From positions 1 through 44,949 of the forward strand of contig NZ_JAPUVR010000130.1 of the NCBI RefSeq assembly GCF_029255125.1: a stretch of 44,949 nt of DNA, read 5' to 3'. Origin of the DNA: Accumulibacter sp. Lineage in GTDB: Bacteria > Pseudomonadota > Gammaproteobacteria > Burkholderiales > Rhodocyclaceae. Positions 35,918-44,861 of the stretch are shown in pieces. Made by a program: the position numbers and the translations under genes. Every line of letters starts with the position of its first letter. The first letter of the stretch is position 1. The notes beneath the pieces were generated by a model that saw only the letters and a program-made list of their open reading frames with translations, did no database searches and was not told the origin of the DNA.

Positions 35918-37096
35918 ATGCGCAGGCTCTGGCTGATTTTTGCACAAACGGTGACGATTGGTTTAGCCATTCTTTTCGTCATCACGACACTCAAGCCCGA
36001 GTGGCTGGGAAAAGAGACGGGCGATAGCCGTCCCGAGCCTGCTCCGCTACCCGCGCCGGCGCGCGTCGAGCCGGCGCTTGCCGCCACCTCGTACCGGCAG
36101 GCGGCGCAGAAGGCGCTGCCGTCGGTGGTCCACATCTTCACTGCGCAGAAGATCAAGGAGCGTCGTCATCCTTTCCTCGACGACCCGATCTTCCGCCATT
36201 TCTTCGGTGAAGGCGGTGGGGGTGGCGAAAGCCCGCGCACTTCCGGCTTGGGTTCGGGCGTGATCGTCAGTGCGAGCGGTTACGTGCTGACCAACCTGCA
36301 TGTCGTCGAGGCAGCCGATCAGATCGAGATTGCCCTGAGTGACGGGCGCAACCTCGATGCTCGCCTGGTCGGCAGCGATCCCGAATCCGATCTGGCAGTC
36401 CTGCAGATCAGCGAACCCAACGGCAAGCAACTGGCTCTGCCGGCCATCTCGCTCGGTCGAATGGAAGATGTCGGCGTTGGCGATGTGGCGCTGGCAATCG
36501 GCAATCCCTTTGGCGTTGGACAAACGGTGACCATGGGGATCATCTCGGCGCTCGGGCGTTCGCATCTGGGAATCAATACCTTCGAGAATTTCATTCAGAC
36601 CGACGCGGCGATCAATCCGGGGAACTCGGGCGGTGCGCTGGTCGATAGCGAGGGTCGACTGATCGGTATCAACACCGCGATCTATTCGCGCTCGGGCGGT
36701 TCGCTCGGCATTGGTTTTGCCATCCCGATTTCGATTGCCCAGGACGTCATGCAGCAGATCATCCAGACCGGCAGCGTGACACGCGGCTGGATCGGCGTCG
36801 AGGCGCAGGAGATTACCGTCGACCTGGCTGAATCGTTTGGCCTGCCGGATACCAATGGCGCGCTGATCGCTGGCGTCCAGCGCGGCAGCCCGGCCGATGC
36901 GGGAGGGATCAAGCCGGGCGACATCATGCTCGCTGTCGCCGGCCGGGCGGTACGCGACCCGCAGGGAATGCTCGACCTGATTGCCGGTCAGAAACCGGGC
37001 GAGACGGTCGCCTTTACTTTGCGCCGCCAGAAGAACGTCGTCGAAACGACCGTGCGCATCGGCAAGCGGGCGCCGCAGCGGCGCGCGCGCGAATAG
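35918..37096 (+). CDS. DegS/AlgW-like membrane-anchored HtrA serine protease
   Basis: 392 residues. One N-terminal membrane helix (about 7-24), a Pro/Ala linker, a trypsin-like domain with H128 (NLHVVE), D158 (ESDLAV) and S237 (NPGNSGGAL), and one PDZ domain (about 265-380) containing [23 protein letters not shown] single PDZ plus an uncleaved anchor is the DegS/AlgW layout, which trims an RseA/MucA-type anti-sigma factor during envelope stress. No such target is in the window. No Shine-Dalgarno site precedes the ATG, and the 22-bp gap to the divergent nif3 start means its promoter lies inside nif3 coding sequence. Confidence 0.93.
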   Translation: MRRLWLIFAQTVTIGLAILFVITTLKPEWLGKETGDSRPEPAPLPAPARVEPALAATSYRQAAQKALPSVVHIFTAQKIKERRHPFLDDPIFRHFFGEGGGGGESPRTSGLGSGVIVSASGYVLTNLHVVEAADQIEIALSDGRNLDARLVGSDPESDLAVLQISEPNGKQLALPAISLGRMEDVGVGDVALAIGNPFGVGQTVTMGIISALGRSHLGINTFENFIQTDAAINPGNSGGALVDSEGRLIGINTAIYSRSGGSLGIGFAIPISIAQDVMQQIIQTGSVTRGWIGVEAQEITVDLAESFGLPDTNGALIAGVQRGSPADAGGIKPGDIMLAVAGRAVRDPQGMLDLIAGQKPGETVAFTLRRQKNVVETTVRIGKRAPQRRARE

Positions 37097-37116
37097 GGCG
37101 GCGAGAGGGCGCTGTC

Positions 37117-37926
37117 GTGTGTCAGTTGCTCGGCATGAACTGTAATGTTCCGACCGACATTTGCTTTTCGTTTGCCGGCTTTCAGGTGCGTGGCGGTGCT
37201 ACCGACGTGCATGGCGACGGTTGGGGAATTGCCTTTTTCGAAGAGCGCGGTTGCCGCGTCTTCCTCGATCCACAGCCTTCCTGCGCGTCGCCGGTGGCCG
37301 AACTCGTGCGCAGTTACCCAATTCACTCGAAGAATGTCGTCGCGCATATTCGCAAGGCGACGCAGGGTGCGGTCGCGCTCGAAAACACGCATCCCTTCAT
37401 GCGCGAGCTGTGGGGGCGTTACTGGATTTTTGCCCACAATGGGAACTTGCCCGACTTCGCCCCCACGCTCGACGGCAGCTTCACGCCGGTCGGACAGACC
37501 GACAGCGAACGTGCTTTCTGCTGGCTTCTGCAGTGCTTGCGCGAGCGTTTCGGCTGCCGACCACCCGATCAGGCGACGCTCTTTTCGGCGGTGCACGAGT
37601 TGACTGTTGAGCTAGGCTCGCGGGGTTCGTTCAATTACCTGTTGTCGAATGGCGATTGTCTGTTCGCGCACTGCTCGACCCAGCTCAGCCATATCGTTCG
37701 CCAGGCGCCATTTGCCGTGGCGCACCTGAGCGATCAGGATCTGAGCATCGATTTCAGCGCGGTGACGACACCCGACGACCGGGTCGCGGTGATTGCGACG
37801 CTGCCGCTGACCGACAACGAACGCTGGACGACGATGCCGGCCGGCAGTCTCTGGCTGTTCGTCGACGGGGCGCCGCTACGCCAGCGGCTGACCGTTCCAG
37901 GACCGGCGCGAGTAGTCGAGGTCTGA
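37117..37926 (+). CDS. Class II glutamine amidotransferase (YafJ family)
   Basis: 269 residues. N-terminal nucleophile-type glutaminase domain: Met-Cys2 at the start, DVHGDGWGIAFF, HIRKATQGAVALENTHPF, and the HNGNLP motif. Cys2 becomes the catalytic N-terminus after Met removal, which fixes the GTG at 37117; GAGAGG lies about 8 nt upstream. No synthetase domain is attached, as is usual for YafJ, whose acceptor substrate is unknown. It follows the protease gene by 20 bp on the same strand, so the two may be co-transcribed. Confidence 0.92.
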   Translation: MCQLLGMNCNVPTDICFSFAGFQVRGGATDVHGDGWGIAFFEERGCRVFLDPQPSCASPVAELVRSYPIHSKNVVAHIRKATQGAVALENTHPFMRELWGRYWIFAHNGNLPDFAPTLDGSFTPVGQTDSERAFCWLLQCLRERFGCRPPDQATLFSAVHELTVELGSRGSFNYLLSNGDCLFAHCSTQLSHIVRQAPFAVAHLSDQDLSIDFSAVTTPDDRVAVIATLPLTDNERWTTMPAGSLWLFVDGAPLRQRLTVPGPARVVEV

Positions 37927-38010
37927 GCGGCAAGCGGACGAGTCGCGGCGACGCGAGAAAGGCCGATGATCGGGCGGCGCGCCAGGGCCATCACGGTGCC
38001 GCCGCGCCTG

Positions 38011-38039
38011 ACCTGGCCGGGGGGCATTCCCGGCCAGGT
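38011..38039. terminator. Convergent GC-rich hairpin between the amidotransferase gene and pilY1
   Basis: ACCTGGCCGGG and CCCGGCCAGGT form a perfect 11-bp stem around a 7-nt loop, midway between the two converging stop codons (37926 and 38066). No T-run flanks it on either side, so termination efficiency is uncertain, but position and strength suggest a bidirectional transcription stop. Confidence 0.5.
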
Positions 38040-38065
38040 GGCGGTCGATCCGAGCCTGCGCAGGC

Positions 38066-41000
38066 CTATTCGTTGGTCAACTCGCGCCACGAGACGCGGC
38101 GCGGTACCGGCGGCGGGGTTCCCGCCGGCGGAGAATCGCTCCGGATAGACGGGTTATCAAGGCCGGTTTCGAAGACCGGTCGTCCCCCGCCCGACGTCTG
38201 CCCGAGCTTCGCGCTGGTGGCCAGTACGTCACCCAGCTTGCGCGCGACTACGCCCATCGTGGTCTCGAGTGCGCCACCCGTACGGTAGTCGAGCCAGTAC
38301 TGGTAGCTGACCGCAACCGGCACGCACCCCCCGCCTTCGAGCGGACGATTCGTGTTGAAAACCAGTATCCCTTTGGTCAGGCCCGGATCCGTGTTGGCTT
38401 GCTCGCCGTCGCCGGGAAGGTCGAGGTACCAGCCGTCGTTGTAGGCTCCGAACGCCTGGCGCAGCATCGCTTGCCGCGTCTGCTGCTGGCGCGCGGCGTA
38501 GGCCTCGTCGGTTTCACCGCTTTCGCGCGGCAGCGCAGCCGTCTGGACAATGGGGTCGCCTGCTTGGCAGATCGGGTTTACCGTCGAGCAAGTACCGGCA
38601 GTCAGAACCCAGCGCGTGAAATTGCTGACCTGGGTCGTACCTGTACCGGTACCCGTGGGCTGCGCAACTGTCGTAGTGCGCGGGTCGCCAAAGTCAGTGT
38701 CGGTAAGTCTGTCCTTGATGGCGTAAAACGACTGTTGCTGGAAGCGCGGCGTCGACTCGTGGATTGGCAGGAAATCGCTGGCGCCCAGGAGTTTGCCGGT
38801 GCCGACGAAGACAACGGGTTGATAAGCAATGCGGCCGAGTTCCGGCCGGGTCGTAATCGGTTGTGGATTACCCGCCGCGTCTTTCAGCGTGGCCAAGCGC
38901 TGCGCGTCGTAGACTGGTGGGTCGGCGGTCTGCGGGATTTCGCCGTTGACATCGAAACGCCACAGATTTCCGGCCAGGTCGCCCCCGTAGACGCGCTCGG
39001 CGGTGTTATTGAGGTCGGGAAAGTTGGCCCAGGCAGAGATCTTCGCCAGGCCGCTCGGCGCGTCGACGCTACCTACACCCGTGCTGATCGATCCGCCGTT
39101 GATTGCGGCGACGAGTTGCCCGCTGTTTGCGTTGACGATGAACAGTCGTCCTTGGCCATCACCGGGAGTGATATTGTTGTAGCCCGATGCGAAGAGGACG
39201 ACCCAGGTGCCGTCGCGCAGCTTGGTGATCACCGGATTGCCGAAGCTGTACCCCAGGTTGTCGTGGGTGAACTCCCAGAGAGCCTTCGGGTGTTCCGGGT
39301 CGGTGATATCAAGCGCGTAGTAGCCGCGGCCGCCGTTATTCAGGCCGCCGACCAGAATCGTTTTCCACAACTCCGGAGTGCTGGCGGCCCGGCAGTTGGC
39401 CGGGGTGTCGGCACAGATGTCGCCCATCACCGGCGTGCCATCGACAGTGTACTGGTGGCGCGTCGGGTAGCGCTTGTCAGCCAGGTGCGCCAGCCGAGGG
39501 AACGCGAGTCGTGGGACGTAGGCCCAGGCTTCGTCGCCGCCAATGATTCCGGTGCCCCCGTCGGCAGCATAGAATGCATGCAGCATGCCATCATTCGCGC
39601 CGACATAGATCATGGCTTGGCGGTTGCTCTTGCTTTCGCGAAACTGAGCGTACTGCTGGTCGACGTAGTTCCACGGCGGAGCTTGAACATACACCGGCTC
39701 GGAACCAGCGATGTCGCCGAGCGGACGGTGGACGTCGCTGCCGCTTGCCGTTCGCTTGCGGTAGAGCGCGATCCGGTTGTCGACCGTGCCTTCGTTCGTC
39801 GCATCGCCGCGCAGGAAGTTGAGTAGCGTCTCTCCGCCGGCGTTCGCGCGCACGCCTGGGTCAAGGCAGACCACATCGCTTTCGCTGACGCAAGCCGTTT
39901 GCGACAGACGCTCGGCGTTGACCCATGGCGACTGCAGATACGCTTTTTCGCTATCGGAAAGGCTGCTCCAGACGAAGGGTTTGAGCCGGTCGCCCGCACC
40001 GGTGGCGCTTTCGCCGCTGGGATTGAAGGTATAGATGGTTCGTCGCCGATGGTCGGCGGCCGCGGCGCCTTCGTTGGTCAGCTTGCGGCGCAAACGCTCC
40101 TCGGCCGACCACGTGATGCTATTCAAAACCACCCCGGTCGCACCATCGACGGGTCTTCTGATCACATCGCCGGCCCAGACGCCGACTTCGAAAGACGATT
40201 GGAAAACGCCATTTCCGTCCCCCGCGACCAGATTTGGCGAAGTCAGGGTAACCGCGGCGACCGAACCGCGCGCCGAACCAATGTCGGCCAAAGCGGCACC
40301 GATCGCATTCGCCAGACCGGTCGGGTCGCGCGCGCTGAAGTAGGTGCCGCGGCCATTGACCGCCGCGTGCCAGAGGTCGTCGATGTTTGCCTGTTGCCGC
40401 GAGTTCTGGTTCGGTTGCGGCGAGTTCTCGTTCGGTTGCGGCCAGTTGCACTCGCCAGCCGTCTGCCACGAGCAAATGCCCATTGCCGGATCGGCCATGG
40501 TCGTCCATTTGATGCTGGCAAAATCGCTCCCGTCACCCTCACGGGCTTCCTGGTAGCGGCTGTCGTACTGCATCAGACCGGAGGCGCCAAGGCCCAGCGT
40601 GTAGGTGTTCATGCGCTGGATCTCGGCATCGGCTCCGCTGCCGTCCGGGCCTTGGCAGACGTTGCGGGTCGTATCGCCGTTGGAGTAGCAGTTCCCCAGC
40701 GTCGGCGTCCGCAAGTCGGTCATGTAGTAGTACTGGGCGACATCGGCCAAGGTGTTTGGGGTGGGACCAAGTGAGCGCGCACTGCACTCGATGCGTTCGC
40801 AGAGGTCGGGCTGGGACTCATCTGCCGGACAGTTCTGCGGCTCGCTTGGCGTGCAGCTGTCCACGTCTGCGGGACTGGTTCGAGTCGTTTGGTAGGTCGT
40901 GGCAACGCCACCGTTCGCATCCGATGCAGGCTCATCGACCGGCTGTGAACACGTTGGGCTGCCGGTAGACGGGCAGCCGGCGACGTATTGCCTGGTGACT

Positions 41001-44000
41001 TGCGGAACCACCGTCGTGCAATTGATCGTTTCCCCGTTGCTGGTTCCTGGCGTACAACTCGCTACGTCGTGCCAATCCTGTCCGACGATCGTTCGGCACT
41101 CCCTGCCGTTGGTCGAGTAAGCTGGTCCATTTTGTCGTGCCACCGGTGTGCATTCCGCGGCATTTGCCCACTCGCCTTCGACATAGCTGCATCTGCGGGT
41201 GCTTCCGTCGTCGGTACAGGTGGTCGCGTCGTGCCATGATCCCCACCTGGTCGAGCACGTCTTGGCGACAGGAACCGTATAGTTCGGACCGGTAGACGGG
41301 GCGACCGCGGATTCAGGGCAACCAGGGTCGTCGGCGGGTTGCGTTTCTCCTGCGTACCGGCATTCTCGCCCAGGGCCAACATAGTCATCGCCGTTCCGGC
41401 TGGTCACGGTGCAGCCCGCGTTGGCCGTTGTCCAGGCGCTCCAGAAAACGGGAGAGAAGTCCGCCAGGTAGTTGCACTGAACGGCCAAACCGACGGTGTA
41501 AGGCGACGACGTGGACTGTGCCAGGCTGGTGCATGCGGTGATGTTGTTGGCAAAATCCAGGAACTGGTAGGAACAAACGCGAGCGATTGGCACCGTGTAG
41601 GGCGAACCGTTCGATGCGGCCGCAGTCGTGCAGCTATCGACCGCTCTCGACGTTGTGGCGGGGTTGTATCGACATTCTCGGATGCCGGCTTGCACCGTGC
41701 AGGAATCGGTATCCGACCAGTCAGTCCAGGTCGTGCCGCAGACGGTGTCCGCGTTCGGCGTGCATGTGCCACCCGTTACCGTGGGTGCCGTCCAGGCGTA
41801 CGAGCAGGTCTTTGCCTGGGTAACCGAATACGTCGGTCCGGTTGATTTGGCGCTTGCCGAACCGGGGCACGTGGCATCATCGACCGCCGCCGTCGGCGGG
41901 GCGTAACGGCATTCGGTTGCTCCTGCTGCGGCAACGCAGGTCTGATCCGTGTCTGCCCAGTCGGTCCATGTCTGCCGGCATTCAGAGGTGGCGGTGAGAA
42001 CCGTGTAAGGCGAACTGTTCGACGGCGCTTGCACGACGCACGGCGGCGACGCCGTGTTGGCCCAGTCCGAATAGCTGCTGTAGCGGCACTCTCGCGCCGT
42101 CACCACCGTGTAATTGCTGGGATCCTCGGCCGTGGCCGTGCACGCGCTGCTGGCGTCCGACCAGTCCGAGAAGCCCGTGTAGCGGCACTGCGTGGCCTGC
42201 ACGATGGTATAGGCGCTGAGGTCTTGGGGGCGTGGCGTGCACGTTCCGGTTGCGTAGGTCCACTCGCCAAAGTCGCCATAGCGGCACTCGGTCGCACTGA
42301 GTACCGTGTACGGCGAAGATGTGGAGCGTGCCTGCGGAGTGCACGCTGCCGTCGCGTCCGACCAGCCGCTGCTCACATAGTCGCACTCCCGCGCGGTCAG
42401 GACGTTGTAGGGACTCCCGCTAGAACGCTCGACCCGGGTGCACGCTCCAGTTGCATCGGCCCAATCGCCGGCTGCGTACCGGCATTCGGTCGCCGGCCCT
42501 TGGAAGACCGAGCCCTCGCCCGAATCGATCGATGGTGCGCGGGCAACGCAGGTCGTCGTCGCAGTCTGGAAGCCGCTTGCGCTGCCATAGGTGCACGACG
42601 AGCCGGTCACCCAGAGTCGCGTCTCGCTGTCTGTTCCTTGGTTGATCGTCTGGTTTTCTACGGCGGCGCTGACCCTGCACTCACTTACCTCGCGGGTCAC
42701 GGTCGGCAGCATTCGGCATTCCCGCAGGCTGGAGCCTCTGGTGTCTTCTTCGCAGCGGTCGACGTCCTGCCATTGGCTCCAGGACTCGCCGCCGTTACTC
42801 GATGTCCGTGCCTGGACCTGGCGCAAGGTCTGCATCAACGGGCTGGTTTGCACCTGGAGCGTGTAGGTCAGGGTTCGCAGCGTTGCCGTTTGTTTCTGCA
42901 GGGCAGAGGTTTTCGTCTGCAGATACGATTGCCTGAGCTGAAGCCTCGCCGTCTTGCCTTGCCAACTGCTCAGTGTGCGCTTCTGCAGTTGTTCGATACT
43001 AGACTGTGGTCGGTCGCGCGTGCTGATCGTCGGCAGTGTGTTGGTCCGTTGCTGCAGGTGGTTGGCCGATTCCCACAGCTGGTATCTGATTTGGATCAGT
43101 GCCGATGTCCTCGTCTCCAGATTGCGGGTAGTCGATTGCGGGACCGTCGTCTGTTCCTGGAGCTGCCATGTCTTGCTCTGCAACTGCTCCGAGCGCATCT
43201 GGGTTTGCGTCGCGCGCGTTGGCGTGCGGGTCTGCAGCGTTTTACTGACCACCCGCAGCGCTTGTCCGGCACCACCGTCGTACTGTGGCCGCGCTACGGC
43301 GCCGTCCTGGTCGCCAACAGCGCCACCGGTGAGCGTGAAGCCAGCCTGCTGATTCCAGTAACCGTCGGTCGACAGAATGGTGAAATTCTTCTGGCAGTAA
43401 TACTGCATCGGATCGACCACCGTCTCACCGTTGAACTGCTGCCCGTTCTTCAGGCCGGCGTAGATATGCCCGGCGTTGGAAAGTGCCTGGCGCAGCGGCG
43501 TATCCGCGCCGCTCACCGGGACCGCGGAGAAGAGCTTGTTGTACCAGGCGTTCTTGTTCGCCGGGCTGAACTCCTGGATATTTCGGAAGTCCCTGCCGGT
43601 GTTGTTGTTGATCGTCATGTAGCCGACCCGACGTTGCTCTCCGACACTTGCAAACGCCAGACTGGTCGCCGTCTTCATCGTCTGCATGCGGGTACGGTAG
43701 TAGGCCCACCAGTTTGCGTAGTTGGTCATCTCCTCATCGTAGGTGCAGGTCGTGTCGGTGCTGGTCCCACAGTCGAGGCGGGTTGCCGCTTTCGGGTAAG
43801 TGGTTCGGGCCTCGGTGATGACGTTCAGGACGACATCTCCCGGCGCCTGGTTTTCGCCCTCGGTTGTCGAGCGGCCGAACGCGGTTACCTGGAAAGTCCC
43901 CCCGCCTTCAACCGACGGCTGGGTCGGGGTGGCGAAAGCCGCCGGTGCGCTGATCGTCACGACGTTTCCGGAAGCTGACGCGCGATAGCCGACGGTTTGG

Positions 44001-44821
44001 CAGTTGCCCTGAATGCCAAACGAACATGCGTTGATCCCTGCGACGATGCTGGTCGCCAGAGCCTCGGCACCGCTCGACGGGATGGCCGCCGGGAGGATTT
44101 TCTGGTTGTTGACACTGATGTTTGCAACTGAACCGCCGACGCTGATCGTCAGCTTGCTGGTGTGCGGTTCAGGCATTCGTGGATACTTGTAGCCGTTGTC
44201 CGTATAGAGCGCGCGGCACGAATTTTCCGGCGGCGTGGCGGCGAGCGAAGCGGCCAGGCTGTTGCACCAACGCAGCGTTGCAGGTACCGGGTGGCTGGTA
44301 CTCGGCGCATTTGCCGCGACGCAGTTGCGCAGGGTACGATCGGTGCAGTACTCGCCGACGACCGTCGTATAGTAGTACGCACCGTGCGTCAGGTTGCTAT
44401 TGCCGGTGGTTCCGGTATCGCCCCGGCGCTGGACGCCGTAGCCGTCGTCGGTGACGTTCGTCCAGCCGCTGGTCGCGGCGCGCGTCCTGCTTGGGTAAGT
44501 CGTCGTATCGGGCGCACCCGTTGTCGAGTAATACGCAGGCGGTATGTAGCGCGTTGCCGGGTTGTACGTGATCCCGTTGAAACCCGGGTTGCGCACCAGG
44601 TGCAGGGGTGTGACGTTGGCCCAATCGGGTAGCGCCTCATCGTTCATGCTGTAGGAGTCGTCGAGCACGAACATGATGTTCGGGTAGACCTGAATCTCGG
44701 ATGCGCCCGAAAGCGGTGCCGTGGCGAGGTCGGTGGTTGCCGCCTGAACGCCGGCGGCCAGCGCGAGCGCGGCGGCAAGCAGCGAGTACCCTCGGGCGAT
44801 CGGTGGGCAGAGAGCGTGCAT
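38066..44821 (-). CDS. pilY1: Giant PilY1-type type IV pilus tip adhesin with inserted repeats
   Basis: About 2251 residues against roughly 1000-1200 in typical PilY1. In order: a signal peptide (about 1-28); a von Willebrand A domain with MIDAS D54-x-S56-x-S58 (NIMFVLDDSYSM) and ILSTDGYWN; LQxRT heptad repeats (about 520-674); a Cys-rich repeat region (about 680-1350); the resumed PilY1 segment LADVAQYYYMTDLR; and the C-terminal PilC/PilY beta-propeller (about 1735-2140) with YVGANDGMLHAFYA and ILVGGLNNGGRGYYALD. The chain ends RRVSWRELTNE, as is usual for PilY1. PilY1 promotes pilus extension, adhesion and surface sensing. The ATG at 44821 has AAGGAG 6 nt upstream; the longer frame would overlap pilX. 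The gene follows pilX by 40 bp. Confidence 0.93.
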   Translation of the reverse strand: MHALCPPIARGYSLLAAALALAAGVQAATTDLATAPLSGASEIQVYPNIMFVLDDSYSMNDEALPDWANVTPLHLVRNPGFNGITYNPATRYIPPAYYSTTGAPDTTTYPSRTRAATSGWTNVTDDGYGVQRRGDTGTTGNSNLTHGAYYYTTVVGEYCTDRTLRNCVAANAPSTSHPVPATLRWCNSLAASLAATPPENSCRALYTDNGYKYPRMPEPHTSKLTISVGGSVANISVNNQKILPAAIPSSGAEALATSIVAGINACSFGIQGNCQTVGYRASASGNVVTISAPAAFATPTQPSVEGGGTFQVTAFGRSTTEGENQAPGDVVLNVITEARTTYPKAATRLDCGTSTDTTCTYDEEMTNYANWWAYYRTRMQTMKTATSLAFASVGEQRRVGYMTINNNTGRDFRNIQEFSPANKNAWYNKLFSAVPVSGADTPLRQALSNAGHIYAGLKNGQQFNGETVVDPMQYYCQKNFTILSTDGYWNQQAGFTLTGGAVGDQDGAVARPQYDGGAGQALRVVSKTLQTRTPTRATQTQMRSEQLQSKTWQLQEQTTVPQSTTRNLETRTSALIQIRYQLWESANHLQQRTNTLPTISTRDRPQSSIEQLQKRTLSSWQGKTARLQLRQSYLQTKTSALQKQTATLRTLTYTLQVQTSPLMQTLRQVQARTSSNGGESWSQWQDVDRCEEDTRGSSLRECRMLPTVTREVSECRVSAAVENQTINQGTDSETRLWVTGSSCTYGSASGFQTATTTCVARAPSIDSGEGSVFQGPATECRYAAGDWADATGACTRVERSSGSPYNVLTARECDYVSSGWSDATAACTPQARSTSSPYTVLSATECRYGDFGEWTYATGTCTPRPQDLSAYTIVQATQCRYTGFSDWSDASSACTATAEDPSNYTVVTARECRYSSYSDWANTASPPCVVQAPSNSSPYTVLTATSECRQTWTDWADTDQTCVAAAGATECRYAPPTAAVDDATCPGSASAKSTGPTYSVTQAKTCSYAWTAPTVTGGTCTPNADTVCGTTWTDWSDTDSCTVQAGIRECRYNPATTSRAVDSCTTAAASNGSPYTVPIARVCSYQFLDFANNITACTSLAQSTSSPYTVGLAVQCNYLADFSPVFWSAWTTANAGCTVTSRNGDDYVGPGRECRYAGETQPADDPGCPESAVAPSTGPNYTVPVAKTCSTRWGSWHDATTCTDDGSTRRCSYVEGEWANAAECTPVARQNGPAYSTNGRECRTIVGQDWHDVASCTPGTSNGETINCTTVVPQVTRQYVAGCPSTGSPTCSQPVDEPASDANGGVATTYQTTRTSPADVDSCTPSEPQNCPADESQPDLCERIECSARSLGPTPNTLADVAQYYYMTDLRTPTLGNCYSNGDTTRNVCQGPDGSGADAEIQRMNTYTLGLGASGLMQYDSRYQEAREGDGSDFASIKWTTMADPAMGICSWQTAGECNWPQPNENSPQPNQNSRQQANIDDLWHAAVNGRGTYFSARDPTGLANAIGAALADIGSARGSVAAVTLTSPNLVAGDGNGVFQSSFEVGVWAGDVIRRPVDGATGVVLNSITWSAEERLRRKLTNEGAAAADHRRRTIYTFNPSGESATGAGDRLKPFVWSSLSDSEKAYLQSPWVNAERLSQTACVSESDVVCLDPGVRANAGGETLLNFLRGDATNEGTVDNRIALYRKRTASGSDVHRPLGDIAGSEPVYVQAPPWNYVDQQYAQFRESKSNRQAMIYVGANDGMLHAFYAADGGTGIIGGDEAWAYVPRLAFPRLAHLADKRYPTRHQYTVDGTPVMGDICADTPANCRAASTPELWKTILVGGLNNGGRGYYALDITDPEHPKALWEFTHDNLGYSFGNPVITKLRDGTWVVLFASGYNNITPGDGQGRLFIVNANSGQLVAAINGGSISTGVGSVDAPSGLAKISAWANFPDLNNTAERVYGGDLAGNLWRFDVNGEIPQTADPPVYDAQRLATLKDAAGNPQPITTRPELGRIAYQPVVFVGTGKLLGASDFLPIHESTPRFQQQSFYAIKDRLTDTDFGDPRTTTVAQPTGTGTGTTQVSNFTRWVLTAGTCSTVNPICQAGDPIVQTAALPRESGETDEAYAARQQQTRQAMLRQAFGAYNDGWYLDLPGDGEQANTDPGLTKGILVFNTNRPLEGGGCVPVAVSYQYWLDYRTGGALETTMGVVARKLGDVLATSAKLGQTSGGGRPVFETGLDNPSIRSDSPPAGTPPPVPRRVSWRELTNE
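40770..42790 (-). repeat. Cys-rich ECRY tandem repeats within pilY1
   Basis: About fifteen degenerate units of 30-45 residues follow the scheme SPYTVxxAxECRYxxxWxDAxxxCT, each usually giving one Cys in the (E/K/V/Q)C(R/S/N)Y motif and one in xCT. The best-conserved run lies near 42000-42500 (for example SPYTVLSATECRYGDF, then SPYTVLTATSECRQTW). Units become more divergent towards 40800. The even spacing of cysteines suggests disulfide-stapled small domains. I do not recognise them as a named domain. Confidence 0.8.
42800..43260 (-). repeat. LQxRT heptad repeats within pilY1
   Basis: About twenty seven-residue units with core L-Q-x-(R/K/Q)-T-x-x, for example LQQRTNT, LQTKTSA, LQKQTAT and LQVQTSP, with a few register breaks. 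The composition (Leu, Gln, Thr and Arg, almost no Glu or Asp) is unlike the flanking VWA and Cys-rich parts. The seven-residue period could form a coiled coil or a regular fibrous stalk. Confidence 0.8.
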
Positions 44822-44861
44822 GGCGAACTCCTTGAAGCGGGTGCAGCGTGTTGCAGTGCGC

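Noticed and set aside
40770-42790. Independent gene or assembly chimera inside pilY1
   Set aside because: The frame is continuous, cysteine spacing is regular and PilY1 sequence resumes correctly on both sides, so an in-frame insertion is the simplest reading; long-read confirmation would still be useful.
42029-43978. Plus-strand open frame of about 650 codons opposite the pilY1 repeats
   Set aside because: It mirrors the repeats of the sense strand, lacks a ribosome site and signal, and overlaps a continuous PilY1 frame. Its length is a by-product of codon bias.
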